The notes under the pieces are model-generated. The model saw nothing but the letters and a program-made list of their open reading frames with translations, was not told where the DNA came from and did no database searches. A stretch of 5,711 nucleotides of DNA from positions 163,856 to 169,566 of the forward strand of contig NZ_GG700755.1 of NCBI RefSeq assembly GCF_000160855.1, in the 5' to 3' direction. The translations under genes and the position numbers were made by a program. Shown piece after piece: positions 1 to 5,711 of the stretch. The stretch is from Lactobacillus helveticus DSM 20075 = CGMCC 1.1877 (lineage in GTDB: Bacteria; Bacillota; Bacilli; Lactobacillales; Lactobacillaceae). Numbering within the stretch: position 1 is the first letter of the stretch; each line of letters opens with the position of its first letter.

Positions 1-20
1 ACTTTTATCATTTAAATGGC

Positions 21-55
21 ATACAAAAAACGAGCAGCATCATGCTACTCGTTTT
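21..55 (-). terminator. Intrinsic terminator of the leuS-murJ transcript
   Basis: Read leftward, a 9-bp stem (31-39 paired with 43-51, one G-U pair) closes a 3-base loop and is followed by six U residues (complement of 25-30). Flanking A and T runs can lengthen the stem. It starts about 16 bases past the flippase stop codon, as expected for the end of this operon. On the plus strand the same hairpin has only a four-T tail, so it could weakly stop a rightward transcript as well. Confidence 0.87.
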
Positions 56-70
56 GACTTTATTCAATTT

Positions 71-1717
71 TTAAGACTGAATATGCAATTTAACTAAAAT
101 TCGTTCAATCTTGCTACCCATTACCTTTTGGGCTAAATCTGTCTTTATCGTGGCAAAACCATAAAAGATAATTCCCACGCCTACCGATAAAATTACCAAA
201 ATCAAAGCGGAAATTCGATGATCTGGGTTTAAGAATCTGCCTAAGCCCATCTCAACTAATTTAACAATTAGGAACATCCCTATCGAAAATGCGGTAATAC
301 CTACTAAGCGTCGGCTCGTTCTATTCAAGTTGAAGTCGTATTGTACTTCTAGGTGCTTCAATGCCAGCAAAACGATTACTAATAGTCCTAAGTTGGTAGC
401 AACCAAAGGTCCGTACACCTTGAATAAAAAGATCATTGGGTATTGCAAAATCCCCTTCAGGATTAAACCTAAAACCAAGTATTTGATTGCTAATCCATTC
501 TCTGATAGACCTTGCAAAACTGCCATCAATACCGTAAAAAGTCCTAAACTAATTGCAGTAAATGATGACAAGTATAAGACGTTGCTACCTAATGGATCTG
601 GACCATAGAAAACCGTGTAAATTGGCTTACTAATGGCAGCCATACCAAATGCGGCAGGAATCATTACGAACAAGAACAAGTCCATCGTATTAGCAATTTG
701 CTTAGAAATGCTCTTAAAGTCGCCTCTAGTGTGTGCAGCTGATAACAGCGGAATCGCCGTTACTGCCATTGCACTTGCCAAAGATACGATAATCATGATC
801 AACTTATTGGCATTAAGACCAAATAAGGCATACCAATCTTCAATCGTGTCTGAACTTGCATGTACCAAGCCAGCAATCATTGGGTGGAATGTATATTGGT
901 CAACCAATGAGAATAAAGTGATTCCCGAATCGATAATGATAAATGGAATTGCTTGTTCGATAATCTCCGCAAACAGTTCAGTTGTAGAAACCTTTAATCG
1001 GTTATTCGAATTGGCAACCAAGTCATCTAGCTGTTTTCGCCGTGAAAACAAGAACCAGACTAACAAGCCAATCCCAAATGCGGCACCAATTGCAGCAGCT
1101 AAATTTGACTGAATAACAGCATGAACATAGGAGCCGTGCTGCACCTGCATGATGACAAATGCAGTTAATAGCATCCAGACTACTCGGGCAAACTGCTCCA
1201 CGAATTGCGACATCGCACTTGGCATCATATCCGCGTACCCTTGGAAGTACCCACGCATGATACTCAGAATCGGAATAATCAAAATTGCGTACGACAAACT
1301 GCGCATAACCGCAATCTGTCTAGGATCGCTTTGACTACCGTTAGATGCTAATAGCGGTGAAGCAAAATACATAATCGCGGCAGAAATCACACCTAAGAAG
1401 GCCATTAAAATCAGCCCTTTATGGAACAATTTTCGTCCAATTCCATACTCATTCAAAGCATTATACTTGGCTACTTGTTTGGCAATCGCTCCCGGAATTC
1501 CGGCCGTCGAAATTAGAATAAAAATAGTATAAATATTATAACTTCGAGCAGTTAAAGCATTGGCAATATTCCCATAGTCGCCCATCCAGGCATACCAAGG
1601 AATAATATACAATGCACCCAAAATTCTAGAAGCAATCGACCCAAAGGTCATCCAGGCAGAGCCTTTTAAAAAAGTACTTTGTGTATCTTTGCTATCTGAA
1701 TTATTTTCTTCTTCCAT
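71..1717 (-). CDS. murJ: YtgP/MurJ-family lipid II flippase (MOP superfamily membrane protein)
   Basis: This is a 548-residue polytopic membrane protein of the SpoVB/YtgP branch of the MOP (MATE-like) exporter superfamily. Bacillus subtilis YtgP, now called MurJ, has about the same length and flips the peptidoglycan precursor lipid II across the cytoplasmic membrane. Family-like segments include the N-terminal GSIASRILG (about 26-34), RGYFQGY (155-161) followed by a PSAMSQFVEQ stretch, VDQYTF (272-277), YGPDPLGSN (371-379) and LQGL (401-404). About a dozen or more hydrophobic segments cover residues 20-525, and the first 17 residues are an acidic soluble tail. An in-frame TTG lies directly before the ATG, at 1720. 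I prefer the ATG at 1717 because AGGA (1728-1725) sits 7 bases from it but only 4 from the TTG. The gene lies 90 bases downstream of leuS with no terminator between them. Another SpoVB-like lipid-linked sugar flippase is possible, but the resemblance to YtgP favours MurJ. The function is inferred from family. Confidence 0.88.
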   Translation of the reverse strand: MEEENNSDSKDTQSTFLKGSAWMTFGSIASRILGALYIIPWYAWMGDYGNIANALTARSYNIYTIFILISTAGIPGAIAKQVAKYNALNEYGIGRKLFHKGLILMAFLGVISAAIMYFASPLLASNGSQSDPRQIAVMRSLSYAILIIPILSIMRGYFQGYADMMPSAMSQFVEQFARVVWMLLTAFVIMQVQHGSYVHAVIQSNLAAAIGAAFGIGLLVWFLFSRRKQLDDLVANSNNRLKVSTTELFAEIIEQAIPFIIIDSGITLFSLVDQYTFHPMIAGLVHASSDTIEDWYALFGLNANKLIMIIVSLASAMAVTAIPLLSAAHTRGDFKSISKQIANTMDLFLFVMIPAAFGMAAISKPIYTVFYGPDPLGSNVLYLSSFTAISLGLFTVLMAVLQGLSENGLAIKYLVLGLILKGILQYPMIFLFKVYGPLVATNLGLLVIVLLALKHLEVQYDFNLNRTSRRLVGITAFSIGMFLIVKLVEMGLGRFLNPDHRISALILVILSVGVGIIFYGFATIKTDLAQKVMGSKIERILVKLHIQS

Positions 1718-1720
1718 CAA

Positions 1721-1810
1721 TTTTTCCTAATAAAAAGTATTAACTAATTAATTGTCACGCAATTTGCCCTTTGAAGTTCAACTTCACCGAGCTTTTAGGA
1801 AAAACTTAAT
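1721..1810 (-). other. leuS-murJ intergenic spacer without terminator; two small dyads
   Basis: This 90-base gap has no hairpin followed by a U run on the minus strand, so leuS transcripts can probably continue into the flippase gene. It holds two short inverted repeats: a 15-base dyad at 1772-1786 with 7-base arms TGAAGTT and AACTTCA around one base, and AATTG/CAATT arms at 1750-1754 and 1760-1764. No convincing separate promoter is visible. A GTGACA box (complement of 1753-1758) has a TTTTAT 17 bases on, but a start from it would fall at or past the ribosome binding site. The dyads could be chance, small processing hairpins or an operator. Confidence 0.5.
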
Positions 1811-4225
1811 TTATTTAGCAACAATATTAACGATCTTGTTAGGTACAACGATAACTTTCTTAACGTCCTTGCCTTCCAAGAATTTTTGTACGTGTGGTAA
1901 AGCCATAGCTTGCTTTTGAACGTCATCTCTATCTGCATCCTTAGCAGCTTCGAACTTGCCACGAAGCTTACCGTTAACTTGAACCATGATTTCTACAGTA
2001 GATTCAACTAATTTAGCTGGATCATAAGTTGGCCACTTAGCGTAAGTAATTGATTCATCATGACCAAATACTTGCCAGATTTCTTCCATCATGTGTGGAG
2101 CAACTGGTGCCAAAAGCTTAACGAAGCCTTCTACGTATTCCCGTGGAATAGTCTTAGCCTTTTGAGCAGCGTTGATGAAGACCATCATTTGAGAAATAGC
2201 GGTGTTGAAGTGAAGAGCGTCAAAGTCTTCAGTAACCTTCTTAACAGTTTCTGCGTAAACCTTGTCGAGTTCACCATCGTTTTTATCCACAATTCTTTCT
2301 TGTGGAATTGCCTTCAAGTCAAGGTCATTAACGAACAAACGCCATACACGGTCTAAGAACTTCTTGGTTGAAGCTGGACCGTTGTCATCCCAGTCGATTG
2401 AAGCATCAAGTGGGCCCATGAACATTTCGTACATTCTAAGTGAGTCTGCACCATATTCATCGATTACTTCGTCTGGGTTAACTACGTTACCCTTTGACTT
2501 AGACATCTTTTCATGGTTCTTCAAGATCAAACCTTGGTTGTACAAACGTTGGAATGGTTCCTTGGTTGGAACAACACCCAAGTCGTAAAGAACCTTGTGC
2601 CAGAATCTAGCGTAAAGAAGGTGACGAACTGCGTGTTCTGCACCACCGATGTAAAGGTCAACTGGAAGCCATTGTTTCAATAAGTCGTAATCAGCTAATT
2701 CTTTATCATTGTGTGGATCAACGTAACGCAAGTAGTACCAGCTTGAACCAGCCCAGTTAGGCATAGTGTTGGTTTCACGCTTACCTTTTCGACCCATTTC
2801 ATCAACTACATTTACCCAGTCAGTCAAGTTAGCTAATGGACTTTCTGGAGTACCTGATGGCTTAATATCAGTTGCATGTGGCAAACGAAGTGGAAGTTGA
2901 TCTTCTGGAACAAGTGAAGTAGTACCGTCTTCCCAGTGGATAACTGGAATTGGTTCACCCCAGTAACGTTGACGACTGAAGTCCCAGTCGCGAAGCTTGT
3001 AGTTAACTTTCTTTTCACCGCAGTTGTGTTCTTCAAGCCAGTCAACCATCTTCTTCTTAGCATCCTTGATGTTCAAGCCATTCAAGAATTCTGAGTTAAT
3101 GTGTGGACCATCTTCAGTGAAGGCAGCCTTAGAAAGATCGCCGCCTTCAAGTACTTGATTAATTGGCAAATCAAACTTTTTAGCAAAAGCGTAGTCACGA
3201 TCATCGTGAGCTGGAACTGCCATTACGGCACCAGTACCATAGCTTGCTAAAACGTAGTCAGAAATCCAAATTGGCACTTCCTTGCCGTTAACTGGGTTAA
3301 TTGCATAAGCACCAGTAAATACACCAGTCTTATCCTTGTTCAAATCAGTTCTTTCAAGGTCAGACTTAGATTCAATCTTCTTGATGTAGGCATTAACTTC
3401 GTCTCTATGACCATCTGTGGTAATTTCTTGAACCAACTTGTTTTCTGGAGCAAGAACAGTGTATGAACAACCAAATAAGGTATCAGGACGAGTAGTAAAG
3501 ATGTCAAAAGTCTTGTCACTATCTTTAATCTTGAAAGTTACTTGTGCACCAACTGAACGACCAATCCAGTTACGTTGCATTTCCTTAACTGGTTCTGGCC
3601 AGTCCAAGTCATCAAGGTCTTCCAAAAGACGATCTGCATAAGCAGTCATCTTAAGCATCCATTGACGCATGTTACGACGGTAAACTGGGTATCCACCACG
3701 TTCAGTCTTACCATCGATAACTTCTTCGTTAGCTACAACAGTACCAAGGTCTGGTGACCAGTTAACTGGTACTTCAGCTTCATAAGCAAGACCCTTTTTG
3801 TACATTTGTTCAAAGACCCATTGAGTCCACTTGTAGTAGTTAGGATCACTAGTAGTAATTTCACGATCCCAGTCGTATGAAAAGCCTAACTTGTTAAGTT
3901 GACGCTTAAAGTTTGCAATGTTGTTCTTAGTAACAACAGCCGGATCTTCACCGGTCTTCAATGCATATTGTTCTGTTGGAAGTCCAAATGCATCCCAACC
4001 CATTGGGTGAAGCACATTGTAGCCTTGTGCACGCTTCATACGTGAGACAATATCCGTTGCAGTATATCCTTCTGGGTGACCTACGTGAAGTCCCTTACCA
4101 GATGGGAATGGGAACATGTCCAATGCATAATAATTTTTCTTTTTGGGATCTGTACCTGTCTTGAAGGTATCATGTTTTGCCCAATAATCTTGCCATTTCT
4201 TTTCAACTACTTTGTGGTTATACAA
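1811..4225 (-). CDS. leuS: Leucyl-tRNA synthetase (LeuRS), class Ia
   Basis: LeuRS activates leucine with ATP and attaches it to tRNA-Leu in the cytoplasm. The 804-residue product has the usual length for Firmicutes LeuRS. Visible landmarks, in order, are the N-terminal Rossmann catalytic part with the HIGH-type motif HVGH (47-50), [13 protein letters not shown] (156-168), the CP1 editing insertion with TTRPDT (244-249) and the [15 protein letters not shown] block (330-344) whose HDxRD aspartates belong to the editing pocket, [16 protein letters not shown] (412-427), and KMSKS (573-577). The helical anticodon-binding domain follows from about 615, with [12 protein letters not shown] at 706-717, and a small C-terminal domain ends at IVNIVAK. 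All hallmark motifs are intact, so both aminoacylation and editing should work. The start codon is TTG, placed about 9 bases after a GGAG in an AAAGGAGAG ribosome binding site (4241-4233), and the protein begins [12 protein letters not shown] as expected for the family. Expression is controlled by the upstream T-box leader. Confidence 0.98.
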   Translation of the reverse strand: MYNHKVVEKKWQDYWAKHDTFKTGTDPKKKNYYALDMFPFPSGKGLHVGHPEGYTATDIVSRMKRAQGYNVLHPMGWDAFGLPTEQYALKTGEDPAVVTKNNIANFKRQLNKLGFSYDWDREITTSDPNYYKWTQWVFEQMYKKGLAYEAEVPVNWSPDLGTVVANEEVIDGKTERGGYPVYRRNMRQWMLKMTAYADRLLEDLDDLDWPEPVKEMQRNWIGRSVGAQVTFKIKDSDKTFDIFTTRPDTLFGCSYTVLAPENKLVQEITTDGHRDEVNAYIKKIESKSDLERTDLNKDKTGVFTGAYAINPVNGKEVPIWISDYVLASYGTGAVMAVPAHDDRDYAFAKKFDLPINQVLEGGDLSKAAFTEDGPHINSEFLNGLNIKDAKKKMVDWLEEHNCGEKKVNYKLRDWDFSRQRYWGEPIPVIHWEDGTTSLVPEDQLPLRLPHATDIKPSGTPESPLANLTDWVNVVDEMGRKGKRETNTMPNWAGSSWYYLRYVDPHNDKELADYDLLKQWLPVDLYIGGAEHAVRHLLYARFWHKVLYDLGVVPTKEPFQRLYNQGLILKNHEKMSKSKGNVVNPDEVIDEYGADSLRMYEMFMGPLDASIDWDDNGPASTKKFLDRVWRLFVNDLDLKAIPQERIVDKNDGELDKVYAETVKKVTEDFDALHFNTAISQMMVFINAAQKAKTIPREYVEGFVKLLAPVAPHMMEEIWQVFGHDESITYAKWPTYDPAKLVESTVEIMVQVNGKLRGKFEAAKDADRDDVQKQAMALPHVQKFLEGKDVKKVIVVPNKIVNIVAK

Positions 4226-4241
4226 GATTTTTCTCTCCTTT
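4226..4241 (-). promoter_or_regulatory. leuS: leuS ribosome binding site preceding a TTG start
   Basis: On the minus strand, AAAGGAGAG (4241-4233) lies at suitable spacing before the TTG at 4225-4223. No ATG or GTG lies closer that would keep the conserved N-terminus, so this site decides the TTG start. Confidence 0.85.
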
Positions 4242-4248
4242 TACAAAT

Positions 4249-4278
4249 AAAAAAGCCCTATGATGTTAATCATAGGAC
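4249..4278 (-). terminator. T-box regulated terminator hairpin
   Basis: On the minus strand, CCUAUGAU (4276-4269) pairs with AUCAUAGG (4264-4257) around a four-base loop. The stem can extend two more pairs on the outside (4278-4277 with 4256-4255, one G-U). Six U residues follow (complement of 4254-4249). The 5' arm CCUA can instead pair with UAGG of the T-box, and UCGU with GCGA, giving the alternative antiterminator with the UGGU bulge free for the tRNA acceptor end. Confidence 0.93.
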
Positions 4279-4285
4279 GAGTTAT

Positions 4286-4298
4286 CGCGGTACCACCT
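4286..4298 (-). promoter_or_regulatory. T-box sequence (antiterminator 5' side)
   Basis: The minus strand reads AGGTGGTACCGCG, a match to the core T-box consensus. The four bases TGGT (4295-4292) are the bulge that pairs with the free acceptor end (NCCA) of uncharged tRNA. Confidence 0.95.
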
Positions 4299-4446
4299 AA
4301 GTTTCACAATCTGTGACACTTAATTGCTCCTTAACGCGGATGGCGACGATAGGTTTCAATACCAGGACAAGTTCGCAATTCCACTTTAAGACTTCACAGC
4401 AACCAGTCTCTCTCTGAAAAAATATCCTTGTTACTACTTCCTGACC

Positions 4447-4475
4447 TTTATTTTCTTATAGATAATGATTATAAT
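4447..4475 (+). promoter_or_regulatory. Probable promoter of the PAP2 phosphatase gene
   Basis: A perfect TATAAT lies at 4470-4475, which would start RNA near 4482 and leave a 5' leader of about 30 bases ahead of the gene. The -35 position with a 17-base spacer reads TTTATT, only a partial match. This -10 overlaps the divergent leuS -10 within the 8-base palindrome ATTATAAT (4468-4475). Confidence 0.5.
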
Positions 4476-4500
4476 TTACCACAAATGCTAAAAATTACAA
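4468..4500 (-). promoter_or_regulatory. Probable promoter of the T-box leuS-murJ transcript
   Basis: The minus strand has a perfect TATAAT (4473-4468), which would start the RNA around 4461, just before Stem I of the leader. The -35 region is weak. TTGTAA (4500-4495) has a 21-base spacer, which is too long, and the 15-17 base positions are only T-rich. An alternative is TTGTGG with TATAAG 18 bases on. The position relative to the leader is right, but the exact promoter is not settled. Confidence 0.5.
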
Positions 4501-4513
4501 GGGGAGACTTTCT
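4499..4513 (+). promoter_or_regulatory. Strong ribosome binding site before a TTG start
   Basis: AAGGGGAG (4499-4506) lies 7 bases before the TTG at 4514. It fixes that TTG as the start, as there is no competing ATG until well inside the protein. Confidence 0.85.
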
Positions 4514-5176
4514 TTGATTAATACAAAAAATCCACCAAGAGATACCCTGATTCCAGGGATAATCTTTGTGGTCATCTACGCAGCGTGGGCGATGCTAGTG
4601 TCATCTGGGTCACAGTTTATCCACAGCTTTGACAACGCAGTCATCGGCATCGTTTGCAACAACAATCCGGCTAACGTGGCTTTTGCAAAAACTTTTACCA
4701 ATTTAGGCAATACTAGCACGATCACGATAGAAACGATTATCTTATTTATAATTTTAATTACGTTTAAACAATATGCCTACGCCTGGTTTACGGCGGGGGT
4801 GATGATTTGTGCCAACTGTTATAACTGGATTATCAAACATGCAGTTGAACGTCATCGTCCCACTGTTCACCATTTAGTTTATGCCGACGGCTACAGTTTT
4901 CCATCAGGTCACTCAGTTGGTAGTGCCGCATTATTCGGAGTTTTAATTATTTTGACTATTTTATTAATTAAAAGCAAATTCTGGAAAACTCTATTGATCA
5001 TGATTTTGGCGCTGTTCCCAATCCTGATTGGCTACACAAGAATATTCGTCCATGTACATTATCCATCTGATGTTTTTGGTGGCTGGATTGAAGGAATCAC
5101 CTTTGTTTTACTTGGTTATTCTTTCTTGTATCACTTTTACATCGAACCGAAGATGTTAGAAAAATCGCAAAAATAA
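4514..5176 (+). CDS. PAP2-family membrane phosphatase (phosphatidic acid/undecaprenyl-PP phosphatase type)
   Basis: This 220-residue integral membrane protein belongs to the PAP2/acid-phosphatase superfamily, whose members remove phosphate from lipids such as phosphatidate, phosphatidylglycerophosphate or undecaprenyl diphosphate. All three catalytic motifs are intact: K108-(6x)-R115-P116, P130-S-G-H133, and a TR version of the third motif with R176, H182 and D186 (R-x5-H-x3-D). H133 and H182 would be the catalytic pair. Hydrophobic segments lie near 12-30, 72-85, 89-103, 136-152, 158-174 and 190-207, giving the usual six-helix fold with the active site facing outward. The start is TTG at 4514, supported by AAGGGGAG (4499-4506) seven bases upstream; no ATG start lies near. 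It is transcribed on its own, with a divergent promoter on one side and a strong terminator on the other. The neighbouring prenyl synthase and flippase genes make undecaprenyl diphosphate recycling a reasonable guess, but the substrate cannot be read from the sequence. Confidence 0.92.
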   Translation: MINTKNPPRDTLIPGIIFVVIYAAWAMLVSSGSQFIHSFDNAVIGIVCNNNPANVAFAKTFTNLGNTSTITIETIILFIILITFKQYAYAWFTAGVMICANCYNWIIKHAVERHRPTVHHLVYADGYSFPSGHSVGSAALFGVLIILTILLIKSKFWKTLLIMILALFPILIGYTRIFVHVHYPSDVFGGWIEGITFVLLGYSFLYHFYIEPKMLEKSQK

Positions 5177-5178
5177 AC

Positions 5179-5215
5179 AAAAAACTAGTGAATTTAATTT
5201 TTCACTAGTTTTTTT
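5179..5215 (+). terminator. Intrinsic terminator after the PAP2 gene
   Basis: A hairpin with arms ACTAGTGAA (5184-5192) and TTCACTAGT (5201-5209), extended by flanking A and T pairs, closes an 8-base loop and runs into a T tract ending at 5215. It begins 2 bases after the phosphatase stop codon. The A run upstream makes it potentially bidirectional. Confidence 0.92.
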
Positions 5216-5260
5216 GTTGGTAAGATTCACAATCTGCGTAATAATAAGTAATGGAACTAT

Positions 5261-5304
5261 TTGAATAAATCAATTAAACGATAATAATTTTATTAGTTTA
5301 AGGA
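5261..5304 (+). promoter_or_regulatory. Possible promoter, AT-rich dyad and RBS of the prenyl synthase gene
   Basis: After the phosphatase terminator the synthase gene needs its own promoter. TTGAAT (5261-5266) with TAATTT (5285-5290, 18-base spacer) or TAATAA (5282-5287, 15-base spacer) are weak candidates. AAGGA (5300-5304) is a good ribosome binding site 8 bases before the ATG at 5313. An AT-rich inverted repeat (TAATAA/TTATTA, extended by AAAC/GTTT, spanning 5276-5299) lies just before it and may be chance in such AT-rich DNA. Confidence 0.4.
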
Positions 5305-5312
5305 AACGATTT

Positions 5313-5711
5313 ATGAAAAATTTTAAGCCTTGGAAAAAATATCCACTTATTGCTGGTGAGCTAGCTGAAGTCGATACTTTGATTCAGCACACCATTTAAA
5401 CTCCCCATCAGAGTTTACAAGCTGCTTTATTAACAATGGCTGATAATGGCGGCAAATATTTACGCCCTAGCCTTCTATTATTAGCAGCCCATGTAGTCGG
5501 AAAAGTTAATCAGCAAACTATTAATTTAGCCTCATCCATTGAAATTTTGCATATGGCGACTTTGATTCATGATGATACCATCGATGATTCTGATTTGCGC
5601 AGAGGCAATATCAGCATTCAAGCAGAATTTGGCAAAGACGTTGCAGTCTATGCTGGTAATTTATTGTTTACCAACTTCTTTGACTTGATGCTTGATACCA
5701 CTACGGAACAT
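5313..5711 (+). pseudogene. Long-chain polyprenyl diphosphate synthase (HepT/IspB type), interrupted by a nonsense codon and cut by the window end
   Basis: Members of this family add isopentenyl units to an allylic diphosphate to make long trans-prenyl chains, for example menaquinone side chains. The frame starts at the ATG at 5313 with a good ribosome binding site, runs 28 codons (beginning MKNFKPWKKYPL), then meets TAA at 5397-5399. The same frame is open from there to the window end. After the stop it carries the family's N-terminal landmarks: NGGKYLRP (about 45-52), the substrate-binding GGK..RP motif, and HDDTIDDSDLRRG with the first aspartate-rich motif DDxxD (D87 to D91). Position -5 before that motif is alanine (A82), a small residue that in this family goes with long-chain products. 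An intact gene would normally exceed 300 residues, so the second DDxxD lies beyond the window. The first in-frame ATG after the stop (5436) has no evident ribosome binding site, though a product from it would keep GGK..RP and DDxxD. The family is clear. Whether the gene is dead, rescued by an internal start, or a sequencing error cannot be decided here. Confidence 0.8.

Larger units (their letters stand above)
4249..4450 (-). ncRNA. T-box riboswitch leader, leucine-specific, controlling leuS
   Basis: This 5' leader senses uncharged tRNA-Leu and allows readthrough into leuS when charging is low. On the minus strand, the base of Stem I pairs CAGGA with UCCUG. The AGUA motif (4438-4435) faces GAA (4374-4372), as in the loop-E region of T-box specifier loops. 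The specifier directly after GAA reads CUU (4371-4369) and is followed by a purine. A one-base shift gives UUG, also leucine. The distal arm has the AGAGAG stretch (within 4415-4407) and a GACU/AGUC hairpin (4408-4390). Stem III is the imperfect inverted repeat 4321-4299. The canonical T-box AGGUGGUACCGCG spans 4298-4286. Its UGGU (4295-4292) matches a tRNA ending in ACCA, which fits the A discriminator base of tRNA-Leu. A terminator hairpin follows. The Stem I upper pairing and the exact 5' end are approximate. Confidence 0.95.

Noticed and set aside
1..20. Possible end of another gene at the left edge
   Set aside because: Twenty AT-rich bases are too few to support any gene call.
330..1334. 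Plus-strand open frames of 61-159 codons within the flippase gene
   Set aside because: They lie antisense to a clear membrane-protein gene, have no ribosome binding site or recognisable domain, and are explained as frame shadows.
1740..1800. Possible terminator between leuS and the flippase gene
   Set aside because: The only hairpins are short and none is followed by a U tract on the minus strand.
2060..4164. Open frames of 60-108 codons, both strands, within leuS
   Set aside because: They overlap a full-length LeuRS gene with all motifs intact; none shows its own start signal or protein family.
4076..4300. 74-codon plus-strand frame running through the T-box leader
   Set aside because: It crosses the start of leuS and the leader antisense, and the leader structure fully explains the sequence.
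4299..5238. Similar 17-base strings at 4299-4315 and 5222-5238 (15 of 17 identical)
   Set aside because: The first is part of T-box Stem III. A match this short and imperfect is expected about once by chance in a window of this size, and the second copy is not followed by other T-box parts.
5251..5268. Five-codon ATG frame upstream of the prenyl synthase (possible leader peptide)
   Set aside because: It has no ribosome binding site, no repeated codon and no attenuator structure after it.

Overview
The window reads as a low-GC Gram-positive chromosome, most likely a Lactobacillus of the acidophilus/helveticus/delbrueckii kind. The support is moderate to low GC, AGGAG-type ribosome binding sites, TTG starts, a leucine T-box leader and Firmicutes-type LeuRS and YtgP/MurJ proteins. 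It looks like ordinary core chromosome: there is no insertion sequence, CRISPR array, phage gene, tRNA or rRNA.

Layout, left to right. At 21-55 is the intrinsic terminator of the leftward genes. At 71-1717 (minus) is a YtgP/MurJ-family lipid II flippase. A 90-base gap (1721-1810) holds two small dyads but no terminator, and then comes leuS (1811-4225, minus), a full-length leucyl-tRNA synthetase. Upstream of leuS, about 4249-4450 is a T-box riboswitch leader with Stem I, a leucine specifier, Stem III, the T-box and a terminator hairpin. A divergent promoter region follows, in which the leftward leuS transcript and the rightward phosphatase gene appear to share a palindromic -10 sequence (4468-4475). 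At 4514-5176 (plus) is a PAP2-family membrane phosphatase with all three catalytic motifs, closed by a strong terminator (5179-5215). From 5313 to the window end (plus) runs the 5' part of a long-chain polyprenyl diphosphate synthase gene with an in-frame TAA at codon 29. It is probably a pseudogene or a gene that needs an internal start.

How the genes fit together. LeuRS expression is set by uncharged tRNA-Leu through the T-box. Because no terminator separates leuS from the flippase gene, the flippase may be partly under the same leucine-dependent control. The other three genes share a polyprenyl-lipid theme: making polyprenyl diphosphate (the broken synthase), dephosphorylating a lipid phosphate or diphosphate (PAP2), and flipping lipid II (MurJ). 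That link is inferred from family membership and proximity only.

I found no clearly novel system. The most notable points are the interrupted prenyl synthase, the compact divergent promoter, and the probable leucine-responsive readthrough into a cell-wall flippase.
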